Below the pieces are notes generated by a model. That model was not told the origin of the DNA. It saw only the letters and a list, made by a program, of their open reading frames with translations, and did no database searches. Shown here piece after piece: positions 1 to 5,254 of a stretch of 5,865 nucleotides of DNA (positions are counted from its first letter, which is position 1; every line of letters starts with the position of its first letter). A program made the position numbers and the translations under genes. Source of the DNA: JBCCZC01 sp039188505 (GTDB lineage Bacteria > Pseudomonadota > Gammaproteobacteria > Xanthomonadales > SZUA-38); the NCBI GenBank assembly GCA_039188505.1, contig JBCCZC010000379.1, positions 1 to 5,865 of the forward strand, in the 5' to 3' direction.

Positions 1-70
1 CGCGGCGCCCGAAGCAGCGCTCCGCTTCTACGCTTCTGAGAACAAAGGGTCGACCGACGAGCGTCTTGAG

Positions 71-90
71 CCTTGCGGCTTGCCGCAAGG
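71..90. other. Hairpin in repeat copy 1
   Basis: CCTTGCGG and CCGCAAGG form a perfect 8-bp stem around a CTTG loop. The hairpin is flanked by TTGAG direct repeats (66-70 and 92-96). No T-run follows on either strand, so it is not a canonical intrinsic terminator. In RNA it could stabilise a 3' end or block exonucleases, as REP elements do; that role is inferred. Confidence 0.6.
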
Positions 91-184
91 GTTGAGCAGC
101 GAGGAGGCGACTCTCGCGGCGCCCGAAGCAGCGCTCCGCTTCTACGCTTCTGAGAACAAAGGGTCGACCGACGAGCGTCTTGAG

Positions 185-204
185 CCTTGCGGCTTGCCGC
201 AAGG
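185..204. other. Hairpin in repeat copy 2, just after the operon stop
   Basis: This is the same 8-bp stem and 4-nt loop as in copy 1. It begins 26 nt beyond the permease stop codon in the direction of operon transcription, where a terminator or 3'-end stabilising structure would be expected. The bases that follow it on the minus strand (CTCAAGACGC) contain no U-tract. A Rho-independent terminator is therefore doubtful, although transcription may still end in this area. Confidence 0.55.
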
Positions 205-230
205 GTTGAGCAGCGAGGAGGCGACTCCGT

Positions 231-1460
231 TTATTCGTAGCGGAGAGCGTCTATGGGATCGAGCCCCGCCGCCTTCGCGGCCGGGACGATGCCGAAGATG
301 ATGCCGACAGCCGCGCTGAAACCGAAGCTCAGACCGATGGCCCACAGGGGCACGAAGGCGTCCGGGAAGCCCGGTAGCGCGGAAGCGACCGCGAGGCCGA
401 TGCCATAGCCGATCGCCACACCCACGAGGCCACCCGCCATGCAGATCGCGAGCGCTTCGACCAGGAACTGGAGCAGGATGTCCTGGCGCGTGGCGCCGAG
501 CGCTTTGAGGATACCGATCTCGCGGGTTCGCTCCGTGACCGACACCAGCATGATGTTCATGATGCCGATGCCGCCGACGAGCAGCGAGATGCCCACGATG
601 CCGCCGGACACCAGGGTGATCGTGTCGATGATCGAGTTGAACGACTCGGTCAGCTGCTCGGCGCTCTGGATGCGGAAGTCGTCCGGCTCGCCGGCCTTGA
701 GCCCGTGCTGCTGGCGCAGGAGCCGGCGGATGCGGTCCCGGATCTCGTCGATCCGATCGATGTCGTCGATCAGGAGCTGGATCTGGATATCGAGGTCGCG
801 CGAGGTGCCCATGAGGCGCCGCGCAGTGCCGTAGGGCATCAGCACGTAGTCGTCCTGGGAGAAGCCGAGCAGATCGCCCCGGGTTTCCATCACGCCGATG
901 ATCTTGCACCACTGCTCCCCGACCCGGAAGAAGGTCCCGATGGGATCGTCCGGCAGCTCGAGGTTCTCGACGACATCGGCGCCGACCGTGCAGACCAGTC
1001 GCCGGCGCTCGTCGTCCGAGCGGCTGAAGAATCGGCCGCCCTCCGGGTAGAGCTGATTCACCTCCGCGTAGGCCGAGCCGATACCGATCACGCGCGTGAA
1101 CGATGTCTGCGTGCGGTAGCTGACCTGCCCCTGGCCACCGGTCTGGGTGAACAGCACCGGCGCGATGTGGGAGATGCCGTCAATGCGTCGCTCGATGGCC
1201 TCCAGGTCCTCGTGGCGCAGCTTCGCGAAGCGCCCCTGGAGCTGCTGCTTGAAGGGCGTGAATGATCGGATGGTCAGCGAATTGCCGCCGAGCCCCTCGA
1301 ACTGGGCGTTCACCGTGTAGGAGAGGCCCTGGACAATCGACACCACGGCGATGACCGAGGCCACGCCGATGATGATGCCCAGCGCGGTCAGCAGGGATCG
1401 GAAGCCGTGGGCACGGATCGAGTCGCCGGCGGAGCGGAGGCTTTCGACCAGCATCGACAT
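231..1460 (-). CDS. MacB/FtsX-type ABC transporter permease
   Basis: This 409-residue protein is the membrane subunit of a MacB-type (type VII) ABC system in the inner membrane. The layout is typical. There is one helix at about 22-45, then a large periplasmic MacB_PCD-like domain at about 46-280, then three helices at about 283-306, 332-360 and 371-393. The FtsX-family signature is clear: GGIGIMNIMLVSVTERTREIG begins near residue 296 and continues into ILKALGATRQ, and the protein ends with the classic DPIDALRYE. In E. coli MacB the ATPase is fused to the permease; here they are separate proteins, as in LolCDE-like or YknYZ-like systems. The start ATG shares one base with the ATPase stop (TGATG), and GAGAGGG lies 10 nt upstream of it (1471-1477), which supports this start over Met3. 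Cys157 and Cys185 sit in the periplasmic domain and could form a disulfide. The substrate is unknown: peptides, lipids or drugs are all possible for the family. Confidence 0.95.
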   Translation of the reverse strand: MSMLVESLRSAGDSIRAHGFRSLLTALGIIIGVASVIAVVSIVQGLSYTVNAQFEGLGGNSLTIRSFTPFKQQLQGRFAKLRHEDLEAIERRIDGISHIAPVLFTQTGGQGQVSYRTQTSFTRVIGIGSAYAEVNQLYPEGGRFFSRSDDERRRLVCTVGADVVENLELPDDPIGTFFRVGEQWCKIIGVMETRGDLLGFSQDDYVLMPYGTARRLMGTSRDLDIQIQLLIDDIDRIDEIRDRIRRLLRQQHGLKAGEPDDFRIQSAEQLTESFNSIIDTITLVSGGIVGISLLVGGIGIMNIMLVSVTERTREIGILKALGATRQDILLQFLVEALAICMAGGLVGVAIGYGIGLAVASALPGFPDAFVPLWAIGLSFGFSAAVGIIFGIVPAAKAAGLDPIDALRYE

Positions 1461-2170
1461 CAGACCACGTCCCTCTCGCGCTGCTTGTCCATGACGATCT
1501 TGCCGTCGATCAGCTTGAGCTCGCGCAGGCAGTGATCCGCGATCTCGGGCTCGTGCGTCACCATGAGAATCGTCTGCCCCTCGTCGTGCAGCTCGTCGAA
1601 GAGCCCCATGATCTCACGCGTCGTCGCGCTGTCGAGGTTACCGGTGGGTTCATCGGCGAGCAGGATCGCGGGGTGACCGACGAGCGCTCGGGCGATGGCC
1701 ACGCGCTGGCGCTGGCCGCCGGAGAGCTGGTTCGGCAGCGAGTCGAGGCGGTTGCCGAGTCCCACGCGATCGAGCGCCCGCGCGGCAAGCTCGCGGCGCT
1801 CCTTGATCTTGATGCCGCGGTAGACGAGCGGCTGCATGACGTTCTTCTGCGCACTCGCCCGCGGCAACAGGTTGAAGCTCTGGAAAATGAAACCGATCTC
1901 GCGGTTGCGGACCTGCGCGAGCTCCTGCTCGGACATGTCCCCGACCCGGGATCCGTTGAGCTCGTAGTCGCCCTCGCTCGGCTTGTCGAGGCAGCCGAGG
2001 ATGTTCATCAGCGTCGACTTGCCCGAGCCCGACGGGCCGGTGATGGCCATGTACTCGTTCCGCTGGACATCCACATCAACGCCGTCGAGGGCGTGCAGCA
2101 CCTGGTCGCCCATCGTGTAGGTGCGACGCACGCCACGGATCCGGATCAGCGTGTCGTCATCACGCGTCAT
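1460..2170 (-). CDS. MacB/LolD-type ABC transporter ATPase
   Basis: This 236-residue cytoplasmic ATPase powers the adjacent permease. All nucleotide-binding motifs are intact: Walker A GPSGSGKST (45-53), Q-loop Gln97 in FIFQSFNLLPR, signature LSGGQRQRVAIARAL (149-163), Walker B ILLADEPTGNLD (169-180) with catalytic Glu174, and the switch His206 in MVTHE. The FQSFNLLPR and ADEPTGNLDS wording is characteristic of the LolD/MacB/FtsE branch rather than of importer ATPases. The start overlaps the end of the adaptor gene by 11 bp and has AGGA 5 nt upstream (2176-2179), plus GAGGAG further up. Its stop overlaps the permease start. Length is normal for a stand-alone subunit. Which paralogue it is within the branch (macB-like, yknY-like, lolD) cannot be fixed from sequence alone; the adjacent HlyD-type adaptor favours a MacAB-like exporter over Lol. 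Confidence 0.96.
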   Translation of the reverse strand: MTRDDDTLIRIRGVRRTYTMGDQVLHALDGVDVDVQRNEYMAITGPSGSGKSTLMNILGCLDKPSEGDYELNGSRVGDMSEQELAQVRNREIGFIFQSFNLLPRASAQKNVMQPLVYRGIKIKERRELAARALDRVGLGNRLDSLPNQLSGGQRQRVAIARALVGHPAILLADEPTGNLDSATTREIMGLFDELHDEGQTILMVTHEPEIADHCLRELKLIDGKIVMDKQRERDVV

Positions 2171-3368
2171 CGTCGTCCTGCTGCTCCTCGACGGTGACCG
2201 GATCGCCCTCCCGCAGGTCGCGCAGGGTCCGATAGGGGCCGGAGATCACCTGCTGCCCCTCGTCGAGACCGGCCGTGATCTCCTGGGCGCTGTCGCTGGA
2301 GATGCCGAGCTCGACGTCGCGCCGCTGGGCTTGCCCGTCCACCATCAGGAACACGTAGGTCTTCTCCTCGAGGCCCGCCACGTCCTCGGCGTCGAGATCG
2401 ATCTCCGGCTCTTCGTAAAGCACGGCCTGCACGGGGACCGACACCGCGTTGTCGCTCGACTCCGTGTAGATGTCGACGCGCGCGCTCATGCCGGGGCGTA
2501 CGCCCAGCGACTCGGGGTCGTCGAGCTTGATCTTCACCTCGAAGGACAGCCCCTGCTGACCGGTGGCCCGCCGCGCCATGGTGGCGATCGACTCGACGCC
2601 GCCGGGCAGCGCGTCGTCCGGGTAGGCCGCCGCGAAGACGTCGGCCCGCTGGCCCTCGATGACCTGGGCGATGTCGGCCTCGTCGACCTGCACCTCGACC
2701 AGCATCTCCGAGGGATCGGCGATGATCACGAGGGTCGATCCGGGGATGTTGGTCGTGCCGGCGATCACCGTTTCGCCGACCTTGACGTCGACCTGAATGA
2801 CGATGCCGTCGATCGGGGAGCGGATCTCGGTCCGGTCGAGGCGCTCGCGAGCCTGGGCGAGGGCGGCCCGCGCCTGCGACAGCGACTCCTCGCGTGACCG
2901 GAGATCCACCCGCGCCAGGGCCAGCTCGTTCTCGACGAGGTCGTAGGTGTCCTCATCGATCAGGTTGCGAGCGAACATGCCCTGCTGGCGCTCGAAGCGC
3001 CGCTCGATGTTCCGGATCGCGACACGCTGGCGCTCGATCGCGATCTCCTGCAGCCGGACGTTGGCCTCTTGCTGCTCGACCGCCGCCTCGAAGGCCTCGG
3101 GGTCGAGGCGGATGATCAGGTCACCGGCCTGGACGCGATCGGCTTCCTCGACGTTCAGCTCGGTGACCCGTGCAATCACCTCGGAGCGCAGCTGGACCTG
3201 CTCCCGGTAGGCGAGCGTGCCGGACGCCAGGATCGAGCTCTGGATGATGCCTCGCTCGACCGTCGCGACCTCGACTTCCTTCTCGCTGGTGCCGCGGGTC
3301 GACCGGGACCACAGGACAGCAGCAACCAGCGCGGCCGCGATGGCCGCGAATACGAGGAGCTTCCGCAT
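2160..3368 (-). CDS. MacA/HlyD-family membrane fusion protein (periplasmic adaptor)
   Basis: This is a 402-residue periplasmic adaptor expected to bridge the MacB-like permease and an outer-membrane channel. Residues 4-20 form an uncleaved signal-anchor helix with no lipobox cysteine. The first lipoyl half-motif is about 58-90 (RSEVIARVTELNVEEADRVQ, then AGDLIIRLDP). A long alpha-hairpin rich in Glu, Arg and Gln spans about 92-179. The second lipoyl half is about 180-201 (EIRSPIDGIVIQVDVKVGET). A beta-barrel region follows at about 220-300 (LVEVQVDEADIAQV; GVRPGMSARVDIYTE), then a membrane-proximal domain ending in an acidic tail, QQDDDDA. The reading frame is open for 107 more codons upstream, but that part is out of character and lies antisense-free inside the Yip1-like gene in another frame. 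The start at 3368 is chosen because it gives the signal anchor and a TGATG overlap with the previous stop. No clear Shine-Dalgarno is visible, so initiation probably depends on coupling. Confidence 0.93.
   Translation of the reverse strand: MRKLLVFAAIAAALVAAVLWSRSTRGTSEKEVEVATVERGIIQSSILASGTLAYREQVQLRSEVIARVTELNVEEADRVQAGDLIIRLDPEAFEAAVEQQEANVRLQEIAIERQRVAIRNIERRFERQQGMFARNLIDEDTYDLVENELALARVDLRSREESLSQARAALAQARERLDRTEIRSPIDGIVIQVDVKVGETVIAGTTNIPGSTLVIIADPSEMLVEVQVDEADIAQVIEGQRADVFAAAYPDDALPGGVESIATMARRATGQQGLSFEVKIKLDDPESLGVRPGMSARVDIYTESSDNAVSVPVQAVLYEEPEIDLDAEDVAGLEEKTYVFLMVDGQAQRRDVELGISSDSAQEITAGLDEGQQVISGPYRTLRDLREGDPVTVEEQQDDDDA
2176..2179 (-). promoter_or_regulatory. Ribosome binding site of the ATPase gene
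   Basis: AGGA on the minus strand lies 5 nt before the ATG at 2170, inside the last codons of the adaptor gene, with a further GAGGAG at 2184-2189. It supports the 11-bp-overlapping start. Confidence 0.55.
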
Positions 3369-4072
3369 CAGATCAGCGCCGCCCAGATCCCGAAGATCAG
3401 CGCCCAGGGCAGGCACGCGATGATCGTTGAGGCCACCATGGACGCGCCGGTCCAGATGCGATAACCGATACTCATGAGCCCCAGCATCCAGAAGTTGACC
3501 ACCGTTAGCGAGTTGCCCCAGGTGAACCAGGGCTCGCCGGGCTCGGCGCCGATGATGAGCGAATTGATCGACAGCGGTATCAGGCTGTCCTGACCGAGCT
3601 GGTTCGAGGCCGCCGTGAAGATCACCACGAACATGGCGATCGCGTTGAAGATGCCCGGAAATGCGGTCCACGCGGAGAAGGCGAACCACTGCCCGAAGCG
3701 GATCTCCGCGCCGGTGGACACCTTGTTGGCCAGGTGGAGGTAGGCCGCCTGGATCACGTAGACCAGGAAAACGATGACCACGATGCCGATGACCCCGAAG
3801 ATCATGCTCTGCTGCGGCGACATGAAATCACGCACGGCCTGCGCGGACTCGGGCGGCGAATCGGGCGGCAGCGTGCGGATCGTCTCGTTGACGAGCCACT
3901 CGAAGTCGACCCAGTTGACGTAATAGAGATTGCCGACAATCGGCAGCGCGATCGAAATCAGCAGCGGCCACCAGAGCCAGCTGGTGCGTTCCTTCACCTC
4001 GGTCAGCGCACGAACGGGCGCCGCGATGATGTCGGTCAACGCATTGATGACGGTGTAGTTCTGAGTATTCAT
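3368..4072 (-). CDS. Yip1-family multi-pass membrane protein, function unknown
   Basis: This 234-residue integral membrane protein resembles bacterial members of the Yip1 domain family (PF04893-like). The N-terminal part, with DIIAAPVRALTEVKE followed by a Trp-rich first helix, is typical, as is the absence of a signal peptide. Hydrophobic segments lie at about 33-53, 89-114, 129-155, 187-206 and 211-232, which makes five helices. A soluble, Pro- and Glu-containing loop (about 55-88) separates the first two. No catalytic motif is visible. Eukaryotic Yip1 proteins work with Rab GTPases in vesicle traffic; the role of bacterial members is not established. It is the first gene of the operon and overlaps the adaptor start by one base, so a role in assembling, regulating or assisting the exporter is a fair inference. 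The ATG at 4072 is preceded by GGGGG (4077-4081), a weak ribosome site with a 4-nt spacing. Family assignment is by pattern recognition. Confidence 0.85.
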   Translation of the reverse strand: MNTQNYTVINALTDIIAAPVRALTEVKERTSWLWWPLLISIALPIVGNLYYVNWVDFEWLVNETIRTLPPDSPPESAQAVRDFMSPQQSMIFGVIGIVVIVFLVYVIQAAYLHLANKVSTGAEIRFGQWFAFSAWTAFPGIFNAIAMFVVIFTAASNQLGQDSLIPLSINSLIIGAEPGEPWFTWGNSLTVVNFWMLGLMSIGYRIWTGASMVASTIIACLPWALIFGIWAALI

Positions 4073-4090
4073 TTGACCCCCACGATCGAC

Positions 4091-4108
4091 CGCGCTCGAA
4101 AAAGCGCG
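4091..4108. other. Inverted repeat upstream of the exporter operon
   Basis: CGCGCT and AGCGCG form a perfect 6-bp stem around a CGAAAA loop, 19 bp upstream of the Yip1-like start codon. If the promoter is further upstream, it would be a hairpin in the 5' leader; alternatively it could be an operator half-site pair. In GC-rich DNA a 6-bp stem can also arise by chance. Confidence 0.3.
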
Positions 4109-4247
4109 CTTCTCCCCTCGATCCCCGTCGGCGCCTGGCCGACCCCACGGGCCCGCATTCGGACCGCGGCTGAGTGTAGATCCTGCGCTCGGATGCTGCG
4201 AGCCCCAAAGGTCACGCGAAGCCCGCTACCATGGCGGATCCGGACCC

Positions 4248-4251
4248 GGAG
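4248..4251 (+). promoter_or_regulatory. Ribosome binding site that decides the PD40 gene start
   Basis: GGAG lies 9 nt before the ATG at 4261. The alternative in-frame ATG at 4231 has no purine-rich site upstream and would place ten acidic, polar residues before the signal peptide. The downstream start is therefore preferred. Confidence 0.6.
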
Positions 4252-4260
4252 AACGACACC

Positions 4261-5115
4261 ATGCGCGCGCTGCTGCTCCTCCTCGCTCTACCCGTCTCCG
4301 CCCTCGCACAGGGCATGGACATCTGGCTGTTCGACCGGTCGGCCGAGCTGAAGCTGGTCACGCGCGTCACCGACCGCGAGGGCTACGACAACCAGCCGGC
4401 GTTCACGCACGACGGCAAGGCGCTGCTGTTCAGCTCCGACCGGGCGGGCGAGCAGATCGACCTGTTCCGTTTCGTCATTGCGACCGGCGAGATCGAAAAC
4501 CTCACGAACACGCCGGACGAGAACGAGTTCTCGCCCCAGGACTGGCGCGGCGAGGCGCTCATGTTCGTTCTCCAGGAAGGCGTGCCGTACCAGCACCTGT
4601 GGCGCCGCGCCTGGGACGGCGGCGAACGGGAACGCGCGCTGACCTCCTATGTGCCCGTCGGCTACTACGCCCGCAACGAGGGCGGCACGCTGTTCTGGGG
4701 GCGCTATGCCTACGCGCTGTTCCACGAGGCCGCGGACGCTGACGTCGGACCCGGCGCCGGTGAGTCGCTGCGCGTCATCGACCAGGCGGGCCGCAGCATC
4801 CATGCGATTCCCGACAGCATGGACTTCTCCTTCGTGCACAAGCAGCTCGACTGGCAGTGGGTCATCAAGCGGCTCGACCCGGCCACGGGCGCCATTACGC
4901 CGCTGGCCCCGATCTCGAACGCGAACGAGGACTACTGCTGGACACCCGACGATCAGATCCTCATGGCCCGGGGCGCCACCCTGCTGAGCTTCGACCCGAG
5001 CGGCGAAAACGGCTGGCAGGAGGTCGGCTCCCTCGCAGCACCGGGTTTTGAGACCGGAGGCCGCTGCACGGTCAGCCGCGACGGCCGGCATCTCGCCTTC
5101 GTCAGCCCGCGCTAG
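4261..5115 (+). CDS. Secreted TolB/PD40-like beta-propeller protein
   Basis: This is a 284-residue exported protein. Residues 1-16 form a Sec signal peptide (MRALLLLLALPVSALA, cleavage before Gln17) with no lipobox. The mature part has PD40/WD40-like blades. The clearest is about 43-80, with DNQPAFTHDGKALLFSSDR followed by IDLFRFVIATGEIENLTNTP, the TolB-type pattern of an Asp-Gly turn, a Phe-Ser-Ser-Asp strand and a Leu-Thr-Asn blade end. Weaker repeats occur at about 90-130, at 222-245 (CWTPDDQILMA) and at the C terminus (CTVSRDGRHLAFVSPR). The protein is about two thirds the length of TolB and lacks an obvious TolB N-terminal domain, so it is not TolB itself. It may form a small or incomplete propeller. 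Cys226 and Cys269 could form a disulfide after export. Such folds usually bind proteins or ligands; no enzymatic motif is seen. It is divergent from the exporter operon and followed by a metallopeptidase gene in the same direction. Confidence 0.85.
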   Translation: MRALLLLLALPVSALAQGMDIWLFDRSAELKLVTRVTDREGYDNQPAFTHDGKALLFSSDRAGEQIDLFRFVIATGEIENLTNTPDENEFSPQDWRGEALMFVLQEGVPYQHLWRRAWDGGERERALTSYVPVGYYARNEGGTLFWGRYAYALFHEAADADVGPGAGESLRVIDQAGRSIHAIPDSMDFSFVHKQLDWQWVIKRLDPATGAITPLAPISNANEDYCWTPDDQILMARGATLLSFDPSGENGWQEVGSLAAPGFETGGRCTVSRDGRHLAFVSPR

Positions 5116-5254
5116 CAGCCTGCCGGACCGAAGGAATCGTCGCGAGCCGTCGCTCCTGTTGCGCCGCGTTCGCGTTCGGACCGGCAACGGCACGTGGAGG
5201 GACCCCGGCGGTCCGTTCACCCGTTGACCATTCGGCATGGCGCACTATCGTTTG
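5116..5254. other. Intergenic spacer with inverted repeats
   Basis: This 139-bp gap contains two inverted repeats. TGCCGGACCG (5121-5130) pairs with CGGACCGGCA (5177-5186) with one mismatch across a 46-nt loop. GGACC and GGTCC (5200-5204 and 5210-5214) form a short perfect stem with a 5-nt loop. Neither is followed by a T-run, so no intrinsic terminator for the PD40 gene can be called. A promoter-like pair follows at 5224-5251. Confidence 0.4.
5224..5251 (+). promoter_or_regulatory. Candidate sigma70-type promoter for the metallopeptidase gene
   Basis: TTGACC (5224-5229, five of six to the -35 consensus) and TATCGT (5246-5251, four of six to the -10 consensus) are separated by 16 bp. Transcription would begin near 5258, on top of the cluster of in-frame ATG codons, which would imply a leaderless or nearly leaderless message. 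No Shine-Dalgarno is visible before any of these ATGs, in keeping with that idea. Chance occurrence cannot be excluded. Confidence 0.35.

Larger units (their letters stand above)
1..227. repeat. 114-bp tandem repeat, about two copies, truncated at left edge
   Basis: Bases 1-113 recur without a mismatch at 115-227, giving a period of exactly 114 bp (38 codons). The first base to differ is 114 versus 228. The array may continue to the left of the window. Each unit contains a GC-rich perfect hairpin (71-90 and 185-204), a GGTCGACC palindrome (48-55 and 162-169) and a weak GAAGC/GCTTC inverted pair (11-15 with 24-28, and the matching positions in copy two). The right end lies only 3 bp from the permease stop codon (231-233), so the array forms the 3' flank of the minus-strand operon. 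Perfect identity between copies implies recent duplication or ongoing homogenisation. It is not a CRISPR array, because the units abut with no spacers. An intergenic repeat of REP/BIME type is the likeliest class, but that is inference. Confidence 0.9.
231..4072 (-). other. Four-gene overlapping exporter operon
   Basis: Four minus-strand genes run 4072 to 231 as Yip1-like protein, membrane fusion protein, ATPase, permease. Each stop overlaps the next start: TGATG at 3368 (1 bp shared), an 11-bp overlap at 2160-2170, and TGATG at 1460 (1 bp shared). There is therefore no room for internal terminators, and co-transcription with translational coupling is very likely. Adaptor, ATPase and permease in succession is the usual arrangement of split MacAB-type exporters. 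The outer-membrane channel gene is absent from the window. Confidence 0.85.
4073..4260. promoter_or_regulatory. Divergent intergenic region with promoters expected for both directions
   Basis: These 188 bp separate the start of the minus-strand exporter operon from the plus-strand PD40 gene, so promoters for both should lie here. I could not identify a convincing -35/-10 pair on either strand. TACACT on the minus strand (about 4175-4180) is a possible -10 for the operon but lacks a good -35. A 6-bp inverted repeat lies at 4091-4108. An in-frame upstream ATG for the PD40 gene (4231) also falls here but is judged not to be the start. Confidence 0.5.

Noticed and set aside
71..204. Rho-independent terminators in the repeat
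   Set aside because: The hairpins are strong, but no T-run follows on either strand, so they are reported only as hairpins.
1..227. CRISPR array
   Set aside because: Units abut directly with no unique spacers, the unit is far longer than a CRISPR repeat, and no cas gene is present.
80..301. Plus-strand 73-codon open frame across the repeat
   Set aside because: It runs from the repeat into the antisense of the permease C terminus. It has no ribosome site, and its openness follows from the in-frame 114-bp period.
142..912. Minus-strand 256-codon open frame
   Set aside because: It is a shadow frame of the permease gene, rich in Arg, His and Pro with no domain, and continues into the repeat.
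2121..2897. Plus-strand 258-codon open frame opposite the adaptor and ATPase genes
   Set aside because: It is antisense to well-supported genes, with His-, Asp- and Val-rich composition and no motif.
3369..3689. N-terminal extension of the membrane fusion protein
   Set aside because: These 107 codons overlap the Yip1-like gene in another frame and would bury the signal anchor. The start at 3368 fits a TGATG coupling.
4231..4260. Earlier ATG start for the PD40 protein
   Set aside because: It has no ribosome site and would add ten polar residues ahead of a good signal peptide.
4288..5238. Minus-strand 316-codon open frame opposite the PD40 gene
   Set aside because: The plus-strand product has a signal peptide, a ribosome site and recognisable PD40 repeats. 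The antisense frame is the low-complexity kind common in GC-rich DNA.
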